A DNA stretch of 64,000 nt, taken from NCBI GenBank assembly GCA_024690425.1, contig JAILCT010000171.1, positions 9,423 to 73,422 of the forward strand, read 5' to 3'. Position numbers and translations under genes: made by a program. Below the pieces are notes generated by a model. That model made no database searches. It was not told the origin of the DNA and saw only the letters and a list, made by a program, of their open reading frames with translations. Position 1 is the stretch's first letter; every line of letters starts with the position of its first letter. Of this stretch, positions 52,851 through 61,214 are shown in pieces. Source of the DNA: Lachnospiraceae bacterium. GTDB lineage: Bacteria > Bacillota_A > Clostridia > Lachnospirales > Lachnospiraceae.

Positions 52851-54845
52851 TCAGAAAAGCTTTTTACCCGATCCTTCAATCGATGCGAAGGGTCCCGGGA
52901 TGATATCAGCCCCCCTGTGGCCGCCCAGGAAATCATAGTCAAAGGTTATCGGAGTCCCGTCCGGATTCTCAAATCTCTGCTGCGGTTCGAATGCCCTTCC
53001 GAGGGTATACGTCGAGATCATGTCTGTCCTGAACCCATCGAGGAACTCATAGATATTGGTATCCAGGAAATAACCACCATCCTTCTCAACCAGGTCCACA
53101 TGGACCCCTCCCGATTTATCCTTAAAGGCGTTCTTCTCATTCTTCCAGGGAACCGCCCCTTCAAAATACGCATTTCCGTCTATCCATACCGGAAGGTGTG
53201 CAAAATGAGCATCCTCATACTTCATCATTATGGGATGTTTCTCATCCAGATCAAACTTGAGTATCCATTCATCATAAGTGGGATATTCATCAAAGCACCA
53301 GGTTCCGGTCTTCCTGTTCTCTGTATACTTCTTGTCCGGCTCCGAATCATTCATCAGTACCAGATCCTCAGACGGCCACTTCTGTATAAATATATTGTTG
53401 TAGATACGGTCGTCTCCGTGGAGGATCGTCATAAAGCCCATGACCTCTGTCCTGTGGGGCATATGGTAGGGTGTATACCTCCAGGTGGTCCCGTCTCCGA
53501 CCATGGTGAATGCACCGGCACACAGGTTATGGACCATTGCCACGCCCTGAGTTGCTATCCTTAATGAAACATCGGACAGTAATATATTGTTGTCGATAAG
53601 AGTCGGACCGTGGGAGACCTCGACAAATATATCCTGACAGGTCATGCCGCCCTCCAGCTGCTTGGCATAATCAGGGCGCTGGTTATCATGCAGGAGGTTC
53701 TGGGTGATCCTCGTTCCCTGCGCTTCCCAGTCACACCAGATACCCATCGTACAGTGGTGGATATGGTTCCGTCTCATGATGACATCGATAGCGGCATGCA
53801 TCTTGATACCTGCTATCTCGGCTCCTCCCAGTTCCATCATATTGTTGATATGGTGGATATGGTTGTCTTCTATCATGCTGAAGGCACCGCCCATACGGCC
53901 GATGATACCGCCCTGCTGGCAGTGGTGGATATTGTTCCGCCTTATTATATGTCCGCCGATCTTCTCCTTGAGCCAGCCGTAGTACTGGCCGCGGCATACC
54001 GAATCACGCTCCATCTGGGTCGGGCTCTTCACATGGTTGTATGTAAAGTAGTGATCGTTCTCGGGATCATAGTAGCGGCCCACACATATCCCGGCACATT
54101 TGCTTCCCCATATCTCACAGTCCTCTATTATCCATCCCTTGCTCCAGTGGGGACTTATCATACCGTCCTGGTAGGCAGCCGGAGGCGCCCAGGTCGTTGC
54201 GGCCTTGTTGATATTAAAGCCGTTTACGGTAATGTAACCCCTGCCTTCTTCCTTCGGCATAAAACACTGGCGGCGGACCGTGATCTCAACATTTTCTTTT
54301 GCCGGGTCGGCTCCGCCGAAATTAGCGTAGATGACCGTCTCATCCGTTTCTTCATCCTGGCATGCATACCATTTAAGCCGCGATTCCTCGGGTTCCCATG
54401 AGCACTCGTTGATACCGGCTTCTTCACATTCTTCAAGCGTTACCGCTTCGTAAAGTGCCCGGTCATTTAACCACACACATCCCGTATGCTTGTTAGGAGT
54501 CGCAAAATACCAGTCCCCGTAAACGATCGTCGTGTAGGGATTATAATCGCCGAATAACCCGTTTTTAACCCTTGTTACATAGATATCACCCTTATAGAGC
54601 TTCCAGTCCTTAATGACTTCCGCACCGGTGATGACAGCTCCGAGGGGTTCCTCACTCCTGTATACGATGCGTGCATCTTCGCATCCTCCGTTTACCGGAT
54701 CCACATTTTCCCGGTAGATACCGGGAGCCACGATAACCTCATCTCCGGGCATGGCGACCGCAGCCGCTTCATTTATACGCTTATATGGACGTTTTTTTGT
54801 ACCGTTTCCGTCAAATGCAGCATTTACATCTACATAAATATTCAT
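52851..54845 (-). CDS. Intracellular GH120 beta-xylosidase (right-handed parallel beta-helix)
   Basis: The 664-residue protein has no signal peptide and folds as a parallel beta-helix (many IIRRNNIHHC and IEDNHIHHI type turns). From memory of the family it closely follows GH120 beta-xylosidases such as XylC of Thermoanaerobacterium: WAPP, SPHWSKGWIIEDCEI, HEIAGIK-like GAEIAGIKMHAAIDV, then CDWEAQGTR and DIFVEVSHGP. The Asp of CDWEAQGTR (D372) and the Glu of FVEVSHGP (E409) match the known nucleophile and acid/base. It should release xylose from imported xylo-oligosaccharides. It is last in the operon with a sugar ABC transporter. Confidence 0.85.
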   Translation of the reverse strand: MNIYVDVNAAFDGNGTKKRPYKRINEAAAVAMPGDEVIVAPGIYRENVDPVNGGCEDARIVYRSEEPLGAVITGAEVIKDWKLYKGDIYVTRVKNGLFGDYNPYTTIVYGDWYFATPNKHTGCVWLNDRALYEAVTLEECEEAGINECSWEPEESRLKWYACQDEETDETVIYANFGGADPAKENVEITVRRQCFMPKEEGRGYITVNGFNINKAATTWAPPAAYQDGMISPHWSKGWIIEDCEIWGSKCAGICVGRYYDPENDHYFTYNHVKSPTQMERDSVCRGQYYGWLKEKIGGHIIRRNNIHHCQQGGIIGRMGGAFSMIEDNHIHHINNMMELGGAEIAGIKMHAAIDVIMRRNHIHHCTMGIWCDWEAQGTRITQNLLHDNQRPDYAKQLEGGMTCQDIFVEVSHGPTLIDNNILLSDVSLRIATQGVAMVHNLCAGAFTMVGDGTTWRYTPYHMPHRTEVMGFMTILHGDDRIYNNIFIQKWPSEDLVLMNDSEPDKKYTENRKTGTWCFDEYPTYDEWILKFDLDEKHPIMMKYEDAHFAHLPVWIDGNAYFEGAVPWKNEKNAFKDKSGGVHVDLVEKDGGYFLDTNIYEFLDGFRTDMISTYTLGRAFEPQQRFENPDGTPITFDYDFLGGHRGADIIPGPFASIEGSGKKLF

Positions 54846-54881
54846 AAGTCAATATCTCTCCTGATTTATTCTCTGAATCAT

Positions 54882-55733
54882 TCAGCCCTTGACCGCTCCT
54901 GCCATCATACCCTTGACCAGCTTGTCCTGGAAGATGATAAAGAGGATGATCATGGGAAGAACCGACAGTGTCAGCACCGACATGTTTATCGGGATATCAA
55001 GTGAATGCTCGCCCTTGAACTGTCCGAGCGCAAGGGGAAGTGTCTTTTTCTGCGGAGTGATTAGGAACGTATTTGCAAAGGCGAACTCATTCCACATCGA
55101 GACACCGTTATAGATCGCAAGTGTAGATAATCCCGCCTTGGACAGAGGGAGTATCATCATAAAGAAATTCTGGTAGCGGTTGCAGCCGTCGATCTCCGCC
55201 GATTCCTCGATCTCCTTCGGGATCGTCTTCATAAACGCTGTCAGTATAAAGACAGACATCGGAAGGGCAAACGCAACATAAGGGCCTATCAGCGATCCGA
55301 GCGAATCATATAAGCCGACGGTTGTCGTGAGCTTGAAGATGGGGATCAGGGTAACGTGGATCGGCACCGACATCATGGCTACTATCGTTGCATATATAAA
55401 TCCGTTGAGCTTAAACCTCATTCTCGAGAGCGGGTATGCCGCAAATGCCGAGATCACGAGCATCAGCACAAGCGAGATCGCAACCACTATCACACTCCTT
55501 AAGAAATAACCGAAGAAGTCGTGGGTTATGACTTCAACGTAATTATTGAAATACCAGGGGTCCGGAAGGTGGAAAACTCCCTGCTGCAGCATATCGAACT
55601 GCTTGCGGAAAGAGTTCATTATCATGAAGAAAAAGGGAGTAAGCGTAAGGACCAGCCATATGATCGCAAAAAAGATCGCAACAGTCCACGCAATCCTTGA
55701 CTTTATCTTCGATGCGCGATATTCATCAGTCAT
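54882..55733 (-). CDS. Sugar ABC transporter permease, MalG type
   Basis: A 283-residue inner-membrane permease with six helices and the EAA loop EIEESAEIDGCNRYQNFFMMILPLSKAG region (G at the usual place). It pairs with the permease encoded just upstream. ATG 55733 has AAGGAGG upstream and lies one base from the preceding stop; a longer reading has no ribosome site. Probable substrate is xylo-oligosaccharide, from the neighbouring GH120 gene. No ATPase gene is in the cluster, as is common when a shared MsmK-type ATPase is used. Confidence 0.9.
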   Translation of the reverse strand: MTDEYRASKIKSRIAWTVAIFFAIIWLVLTLTPFFFMIMNSFRKQFDMLQQGVFHLPDPWYFNNYVEVITHDFFGYFLRSVIVVAISLVLMLVISAFAAYPLSRMRFKLNGFIYATIVAMMSVPIHVTLIPIFKLTTTVGLYDSLGSLIGPYVAFALPMSVFILTAFMKTIPKEIEESAEIDGCNRYQNFFMMILPLSKAGLSTLAIYNGVSMWNEFAFANTFLITPQKKTLPLALGQFKGEHSLDIPINMSVLTLSVLPMIILFIIFQDKLVKGMMAGAVKG

Positions 55734-55734
55734 A

Positions 55735-56646
55735 TCAGTAATCCTCCTTAACCTTGAACACCTTATTAAAGAGCAGGGCAATAGCCGTTATCAGTATGAA
55801 CATGCCGGCAGCAACCGTTGATCCGTATCCCATGTTGAACTGCTGGAATGACAGCTTGTACATGTAGGTCGCCATAAGCTCAGTAGTTCCTGCAGGTCCG
55901 CCCTGTGTCATATTCCAGATCATATCGAAATACTTAAGTGACCCGATGAGCGACATCGTGCAGGCCGTCTTAAAGATCGGTCCCAAAAGAGGTATCGCGA
56001 TATAGCGGATATACTGTCCTCTCGTTGCCCCGTCTATGACGGCAGCCTCATAGATCGTCGTATCGATATTTCCGTATCCGGCTATAAAGTAGACCATATA
56101 AAAGGGGGTGAACTGCCATGCCATAACGCCGATTATCGTGTAGAGGGCGTTGGGCGCCTTCCCCAAAAGGTCTATGGTCGTTCTCTTCCCGTTGATGAGT
56201 GTGGCCAGCGAGGAAATAAGTCCCCCGTTTGTTGCAAGTGCATATACAAAAAGAAATGCGATCGCAACGGAACTCATAAGATACGGCAAAAACCATATGA
56301 TCTTGAAAATGTTGAATTTTCTTCCTCCGGCATCAAGGAATGTTGCCAGCAGCATTCCAAGCGGGATCTGCAGCAGTATCGAGAAAACCATGACGGTCAG
56401 GTTGTGCTGGAATGACTTCCAGAACATTTCGTCATGGATAAGCGTGTCCCAATTGTCAAGGCCGATCAGAGTCCTGTCCGCCGAGATACCGTTCCATTTG
56501 AATCCGCTGATAACAAATGTATCGATAACGGGATACACGATAAATACGATTATCAGAATCATTGCCGGCAGAAGGAATACCGTTGCGGCCCTGGCTGTGC
56601 TCCTTGCCTTCGCCTGAGCCAGTCCCATATTCTTACCCTTCTCCAT
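55735..56646 (-). CDS. Sugar ABC transporter permease, MalF type
   Basis: This 303-residue permease has six helices, the N-terminal run FLLPAMILIIVFIVYPVIDTF typical of MalF/UgpA-type subunits, and the EAA loop YEAAVIDGATRGQYIRYIAIPLL. AGGAGGAG lies before ATG 56646. It is preceded by a strong stem-loop after the binding-protein gene. Confidence 0.9.
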   Translation of the reverse strand: MEKGKNMGLAQAKARSTARAATVFLLPAMILIIVFIVYPVIDTFVISGFKWNGISADRTLIGLDNWDTLIHDEMFWKSFQHNLTVMVFSILLQIPLGMLLATFLDAGGRKFNIFKIIWFLPYLMSSVAIAFLFVYALATNGGLISSLATLINGKRTTIDLLGKAPNALYTIIGVMAWQFTPFYMVYFIAGYGNIDTTIYEAAVIDGATRGQYIRYIAIPLLGPIFKTACTMSLIGSLKYFDMIWNMTQGGPAGTTELMATYMYKLSFQQFNMGYGSTVAAGMFILITAIALLFNKVFKVKEDY

Positions 56647-56689
56647 ATAGCTCCTCCTGTTTTCTAACGCTAATGCTTTCCTTAAGAAA

Positions 56690-56720
56690 CTGCCCGCAGG
56701 ATCATCACTCCTGCGGGCAG
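56690..56720 (-). terminator. Intercistronic stem-loop between sugar-binding protein and permeases
   Basis: A perfect 12-base-pair stem (CTGCCCGCAGGA / TCCTGCGGGCAG) with a 7-base loop lies 40 bases after the binding-protein stop. It is followed by TTTCTTAAGG rather than a long T run, so partial termination or 3' protection is likely. Confidence 0.75.
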
Positions 56721-56760
56721 ACATTTTAAAAATCAGCCGCGCCTAGTATGTATCATTATA

Positions 56761-58227
56761 CTATTCAGCCATAGCTTTCTGCATAGCTGCATCCTGTTCC
56801 TCACCGATCTCCTGAGGAGTCTTCTCAAGACCGAAGAGCTCTGTCATACAGTCCTTATGAACTTCTGTAACGGAAGCGGGCAGATACTGGTCATACCAGA
56901 GCTGAACGTTAGATGCCTTGAAGAACTCGTCGATGATGTACTTGTTGTTGGGATCATCAATGTTCTCATTAAAGCCCTTGATCGAAGGAACCGTACCGGC
57001 TGCCACCTGTGCAGCATTGTAAGTATCATCGTTAAAGTACTGGGTTGCAAGTACGAAGCATGCATCAAGCTTATCCTGATCAACAGATCCGTCTTCCTTG
57101 AAGCAGTTGAAGCTCATACCCATACCGATCGCAGTACCGATCTCTACGTTCTGAGGAACGCCTGCTGCCTTGGCTTCCGTATCTTCAGGGAAACGGAATA
57201 CGCCGATGTTCTCGTTGTACCACTCTTCGTTATCTGACTTGATACCGCCTACCTGCCATGATCCGTGAAGCATCATAGCTGCAGAACCGTCATAAAGGAG
57301 AGCCCTGTCCTGGTTGTCATCGGCTGTAAGAGAGTTAACGCCGTCAGGGAAGTAACCCTTTTTAACCCAATCCTGGATCTTCTCACCTGCATAGATGAAT
57401 GCGGGACTTGTGAAGGAACCGCCGTTCTCCTGGGTGTAAGCTGCATCGAACTCAGCATTTCCTGAGTGACGTGCTACAAGGTACATATAATACATGGAAC
57501 CTGTCCACTTGGATGCGTTGGCAAGCGAGAAAGGAATGATGCCGTTCTCTTTAAGCTTCTCGCATACAGCTTCGAGCTCATCTATTGTCTGGGGAACCTC
57601 AATTCCAAGGTCCTTGAATATTGTCTTGTTGTAGAAAATGTCGCAGCCTGTAAGTCCGCTGAAAGGGATCGCAAGCATCTTGCCGTCATATGTTGACTGG
57701 GCAACAGCTGCCTCAACGTACTCGGGATGATCATACTTTGCATACATATCAGTGATATCGCAGGCATGTCCGGACTTGTAGTACTCAGCCATGGGACCGC
57801 CGCCCCAGTGAACGTAGATGTCAGGACACTGTCCCGAACTCATTGCTACAACAAGCTGCTGCTTGTAGTTGTCGTTCTGCTGATGTACATGGTTGACTGT
57901 GATATTGGGATAGTCAGCTGTAAAACGTGCTACTGCTGCCTCAGCTATGCCCTTGTTGGGATCCTCTGTTGAGATGTCCCAGAGTGTGATCGTCAAAGGC
58001 TCTGTGGTAAGCTCGGGAACGTTCTTGCCGTCCGTCTGCCTGCCCGACTGAGCTTCTGCGGTCTCTGCGGGTGCTTCCTGTGTTGTCTCCTCAGTCTTGG
58101 TCTCTGCTGCTCCGGCATCAGATCCGCCTGCTGCGGGCTGTGTCGGCTGTGTGGCTGAACCGCAGCCTGCCAGCATTGTAACAGCCAAAGCTGTTGTTAA
58201 GAAAAGTGCCAATACCTTCTTTCTCAT
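56761..58227 (-). CDS. Sugar ABC transporter solute-binding lipoprotein
   Basis: The 488-residue family 1 binding protein has a lipoprotein signal (VTMLAGC), a Thr/Glu/Ala/Pro-rich linker (about 25-70), and the binding domain with ITLWDISTEDPN, GGGPMAEYYKSGHACDIT and RALLYDGSAAMMLHGSWQVGG. It should capture xylo-oligosaccharides at the cell surface. GGAGGG precedes ATG 58227. Operators for an AraC-type activator lie upstream. Confidence 0.92.
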   Translation of the reverse strand: MRKKVLALFLTTALAVTMLAGCGSATQPTQPAAGGSDAGAAETKTEETTQEAPAETAEAQSGRQTDGKNVPELTTEPLTITLWDISTEDPNKGIAEAAVARFTADYPNITVNHVHQQNDNYKQQLVVAMSSGQCPDIYVHWGGGPMAEYYKSGHACDITDMYAKYDHPEYVEAAVAQSTYDGKMLAIPFSGLTGCDIFYNKTIFKDLGIEVPQTIDELEAVCEKLKENGIIPFSLANASKWTGSMYYMYLVARHSGNAEFDAAYTQENGGSFTSPAFIYAGEKIQDWVKKGYFPDGVNSLTADDNQDRALLYDGSAAMMLHGSWQVGGIKSDNEEWYNENIGVFRFPEDTEAKAAGVPQNVEIGTAIGMGMSFNCFKEDGSVDQDKLDACFVLATQYFNDDTYNAAQVAAGTVPSIKGFNENIDDPNNKYIIDEFFKASNVQLWYDQYLPASVTEVHKDCMTELFGLEKTPQEIGEEQDAAMQKAMAE

Positions 58228-58281
58228 AACCTTCCCTCCTATGGTGGATATAGTTGTTTAAGAACCTGTTCCGGTTCCAAA

Positions 58282-58309
58282 ATATACTCTAAAACAGTTT
58301 GCCGGTTCC
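58282..58309 (-). promoter_or_regulatory. Promoter of the xylo-oligosaccharide operon with overlapping repeats
   Basis: The minus-strand -10 is TATATT (58282-58287). At 17 bases upstream the -35 position reads GGAACC, far from consensus, and is part of GGAACCGG (58302-58309), repeated at 58271-58278 with a 31-base offset. A poor -35 fits an activator-dependent promoter. Confidence 0.55.
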
Positions 58310-58317
58310 CGCTAACA

Positions 58318-58350
58318 AAAAATTGCTATCTAGCACACAAAAATTGCTAT
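58318..58350 (-). promoter_or_regulatory. AraC-type direct repeat upstream of the sugar-binding protein promoter
   Basis: ATAGCAATTTTT (minus strand) occurs at 58318-58329 and 58339-58350, offset by exactly 21 bases, the spacing of classical AraC half-sites. The proximal copy ends eight bases before the -35 region. Confidence 0.65.
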
Positions 58351-58364
58351 GATATATGTGCTGC

Positions 58365-58431
58365 TTTTCGGGTTGATATTGTTTTCGCCGATTTTCGCTA
58401 TGCAATATGCCACATTTTCGAAACATTTTCG
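58365..58431. promoter_or_regulatory. Cluster of five TTTTCG elements before the araC-type gene
   Basis: TTTTCG starts at 58365, 58382, 58392, 58415 and 58426. The cluster lies upstream of the AraC-gene -10 box. With the 21-base repeat it fills most of the 317-base gap between the two divergent genes, which contains no ORF of its own. Confidence 0.35.
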
Positions 58432-58440
58432 TTGTTAATG

Positions 58441-58449
58441 TGTTATAAT
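58441..58449 (+). promoter_or_regulatory. Extended -10 promoter element of the AraC regulator gene
   Basis: TGT TATAAT forms a consensus extended -10 about 95 bases before the ATG. No good -35 box is seen. Confidence 0.5.
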
Positions 58450-58544
58450 ATTCATCGGCAGCCCATCCCCGCATTGATTTTTGGTATAAGTGCACGAAGC
58501 GGGAAGGCAATTTTTGTCACATATAACAGGAGATTTGATCCGAT

Positions 58545-59519
58545 ATGAAAAGTCAGCTGAACCTGTCTGCAAGTGCCAGGGAAAATGTCAATCACAAGAT
58601 CAATACCAGCCTGCGTATGTTCATAAACAGGCTTCATTCTGATTTTCCCCCTCACTGGCACACAGATATCGAGATAATAATACCCAAAGAGGCTCCCTAT
58701 AAGGTGATCTGTTCCAATCAGACCTATGATGTGGAGATAGGGGATATACTCATGATATGCCCTGCCGTACTTCACGAGATATTCTCACCCCGTCCCGGTG
58801 ACAGGGTGTATATACAGGCCGATTTCTCGGGCATCATAACACTAAAGGAGATAGAGAAGGCCTTCCGCCTGATGTCTCCTGCCCTTCACGTCAAGAAGAG
58901 CACCTGTCCGCCCGATGTATATGTAAGGCTCTGTGAATATATCGATATGATAATGAAGCTGTACTTCGGTTCCGCACAGAATACGGATATGGATGATGTA
59001 ACGGATGACGAGCACTTTGTTACTTTTACCGAACTCGAGCCTTATGGTGAATTGGAGATCTATTCCATCCTGATGCAGTTCATTGCCTACTGCGCCAAGA
59101 ACATCACCCTTTTCCAAAGGCCTGATCCTACCTCTTCTCCGGCCTCCTTCAAAAACAGCATTTCAATGAGCAACGTATGCGCATATATTTCGGAGCATTT
59201 CACGGAGGCCCTCTCCCTTGAGGGCATTTCCGAGTATGCGGGATTCAGTAAATACCATTTTGAAAGGATATTCAGGGAATATACCGGAATGACCTTTTAT
59301 CAGTACCTCCTGCAGATGCGGATAAACTATGCTCAGACCCTGCTGTCCAATCCCGAGCTCTCCGTTACGGACATTTCCGATCAGGCAGGCTTTGCCAGCT
59401 GCACGGCCTTCACCCGCGCCTTCAAGAAGAGCACCGGATATCCTCCGTCACAGTTCAGGCTCCTTAATGAGGCGAAGCACCCTCTCAATGCCAATCCTCA
59501 TTTTGCCGACCTTGTATAA
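58545..59519 (+). CDS. AraC-family transcriptional regulator of the xylo-oligosaccharide locus
   Basis: The 324-residue regulator has an N-terminal cupin-like effector domain (about 20-110; DFPPHWHTDIEIIIPKEAPYK with the sugar-pocket histidines) and two AraC helix-turn-helix units at the C-terminus (about 205-305; SLEGISEYAGFSKYHFERIFREYTGMTFYQYL, then VTDISDQAGFASCTAFTRAFKKSTGYPPSQFR). It probably activates the divergent binding-protein promoter in response to xylose or xylo-oligosaccharide. AGGAG lies about 12 bases before the ATG. Confidence 0.9.
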   Translation: MKSQLNLSASARENVNHKINTSLRMFINRLHSDFPPHWHTDIEIIIPKEAPYKVICSNQTYDVEIGDILMICPAVLHEIFSPRPGDRVYIQADFSGIITLKEIEKAFRLMSPALHVKKSTCPPDVYVRLCEYIDMIMKLYFGSAQNTDMDDVTDDEHFVTFTELEPYGELEIYSILMQFIAYCAKNITLFQRPDPTSSPASFKNSISMSNVCAYISEHFTEALSLEGISEYAGFSKYHFERIFREYTGMTFYQYLLQMRINYAQTLLSNPELSVTDISDQAGFASCTAFTRAFKKSTGYPPSQFRLLNEAKHPLNANPHFADLV

Positions 59520-59585
59520 GCATTAGGCTCTCCGTTTCCGTTCCCAAACAGAAAGGAGCAGGTCAATGACCTGCCCCCGCATATG

Positions 59586-59606
59586 AAAACAAGGGACGAA
59601 CCCTTG
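59586..59606 (-). terminator. Terminator of the HU gene
   Basis: On the minus strand CAAGGG, a 5-base loop and CCCTTG are followed by TTTTC, ten bases after the HU stop. A second hairpin (GCAGGTC/GACCTGC, 59558-59574) lies just beyond and may serve the convergent araC gene. Confidence 0.65.
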
Positions 59607-59615
59607 AGTTCATAA

Positions 59616-59897
59616 TTATTTCTTCTTGTTAACGGTATCCTTAAGTGCCTTGCCTGCCTTAAACTTGGGAACCTTGGCTGCAGGAATCTTGATCTTGGCA
59701 CCTGTCTGAGGATTCTTACCCTCTCTTGCGGCCCTCTTGCCTACTTCAAATGTACCGAAGCCTACGAGCTGAACCTTGTCGCCTTTCTTCAGAGTCTTGG
59801 TTACAGTCTCTGTGAAAGCGGCTAAAGCTGCCTCTGTGTCCTTCTTGGATAATCCGGCCTTCTTAGCCATTGCATCAACTAATTCTGCTTTATTCAT
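59616..59897 (-). CDS. hup: Histone-like DNA-binding protein HU
   Basis: A 93-residue nucleoid protein of standard HU length. It has [25 protein letters not shown], the GFGTFEV core, the beta-arm [19 protein letters not shown] and the [13 protein letters not shown]-terminus. ATG 59897 has AGGAGG upstream; an in-frame extension of 12 codons lacks support. It is a single-gene transcript. Confidence 0.97.
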   Translation of the reverse strand: MNKAELVDAMAKKAGLSKKDTEAALAAFTETVTKTLKKGDKVQLVGFGTFEVGKRAAREGKNPQTGAKIKIPAAKVPKFKAGKALKDTVNKKK

Positions 59898-59999
59898 GTG
59901 ATCGCCTCCTGGTAAATTGTAGAGTTTTTGCAACTTGCCTTATTATAACATATTGATCGCCAAAACAAAAGGTTTAGATACGCAGTCCGGCGAAAAAAT

Positions 60000-60707
60000 T
60001 TATGCCGGCCGGCCCAGGTAATACCCCTGGAACAGATCGATGCCAAGTCCCTTCAGATAATCGAATTCTTCCTTCTCCTCAACGCCTTCCGCGACCACGA
60101 GCATCCTTTTGGAATGAAGCGCGTCGACCACCCCGGCCACGTTATTCTGCTTAACCTCATCATGATCTATGCCGGATATCAGTTCCCTGTCGAGCTTGAC
60201 TATATCGGGCTTCATGATGTCGATCCTTTCCATGTCATTTATCCCGCTGCCAAAGTCATCAGCTGCCAGAAGGTTATCCATAAACCTGACAGACCTGCAC
60301 TTCTCCTGCCATCTCTCATAAGAGAAATAAGGATATTCAAGATTCTCAACGATCATCCTTCCCCGGATACTGTTGCCGAAGTATTCCAAAAAGGCATCCG
60401 CTTCATCCTGTCTTAAGTTCTCATTCGGGAATGAATTAACCGATACCCTCTCGGTATAGCCTCTTAATATGTATGCCTGCATGGCACCGAACAGGGTCGC
60501 AACCTCCAGCACATGCAGATTATCGTTCTCCATGTATTCATTTATCAGCTCAAGGACCGTCATCTGCGTCGGGCGCATGAGTGCTTCCCACGAAAAGACC
60601 GTCTTGCCATCCGGCTTGAAGATCGGCTGGAATACATAGTTGATCGAAAGCTCCCCGAGAGCCTTAAGTATTTCCTTATCCAAAGGTAAATGGTCGTAAT
60701 ATATCAT
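60000..60707 (-). CDS. EAL-domain c-di-GMP phosphodiesterase
   Basis: The 235-residue stand-alone EAL protein hydrolyses c-di-GMP to pGpG. Key residues are present: EALMRP (E41), VNSFPN, the metal Glu in IVENLE, ADDFGSG, the catalytic Lys in DIVKLDRE, AEGVE and FQGYYLG. There is no sensor domain. Its ATG overlaps the stop of the frameshifted HAD gene's second reading frame by an ATGA, so it closes a four-gene operon that begins with a PAS-GGDEL protein. Confidence 0.92.
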   Translation of the reverse strand: MIYYDHLPLDKEILKALGELSINYVFQPIFKPDGKTVFSWEALMRPTQMTVLELINEYMENDNLHVLEVATLFGAMQAYILRGYTERVSVNSFPNENLRQDEADAFLEYFGNSIRGRMIVENLEYPYFSYERWQEKCRSVRFMDNLLAADDFGSGINDMERIDIMKPDIVKLDRELISGIDHDEVKQNNVAGVVDALHSKRMLVVAEGVEEKEEFDYLKGLGIDLFQGYYLGRPA

Positions 60708-61214
60708 ATGAATTCCCTCTTTTTTATCTGTTCCGCCCTCTCGACGATCTTTTCTTCCCAGTCATCGTCCTGTGCGTCCAGCTGATAGGCATTGAATCCA
60801 TACTGCCTCCCCAGTGTACATATAACACTCTCATCATCGACATGGAGCGATATCCTGTATCTGCTCGGGACCTTCTGCGGAAGTGTCTCCCTGTTGTTCC
60901 TCTGGACCTCCTTTAAGTGCCTTGTTCCGTTTACTATGCCGTCAAAGCGGACACCGTACAGGAAAAAACAGGCTCTTTATATATGCTTCCGTACGGAAGG
61001 ATGAAGTATACACCCATACCTCGTATCCCATATCCTGAAGCCGGTTGATAAGACGCGGTGTACCAAGCCTCAGTCTCTCCTTAAATATCCTGTTAAGGGG
61101 AAACTTAAGAGGCGGTTCGGTCTTATGTGTTTCCGGATAAACGAAAAGGACCTCGTCAAGATCAAAGGAAACACGCATTTTATTGGTTATTTCAGTGCCC
61201 CTGTTGTTTTTCAT
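60704..61214 (-). pseudogene. HAD-like protein gene interrupted by a one-base frameshift
   Basis: The first reading frame (61214 to about 60969) gives FDLDEVLFVYPE (HAD motif I, DxD) and VWVYTSSFRTEAYIKSLFF (motif II), then runs to a stop at 60942. If one base of a six-base homopolymer (60963-60968) is skipped, the frame continues LYGVRFDGIVNGTRHLKE, a motif IV-like ISLHVDDES and ends with TGA at 60704-60706 in an ATGA overlap with the EAL gene. The restored protein of about 170 residues is a paralogue of the one at 61192. The start may be 61214 (AGAGG upstream) or 61178. It may be a sequencing error, a phase-variable run or a true pseudogene. Confidence 0.8.
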
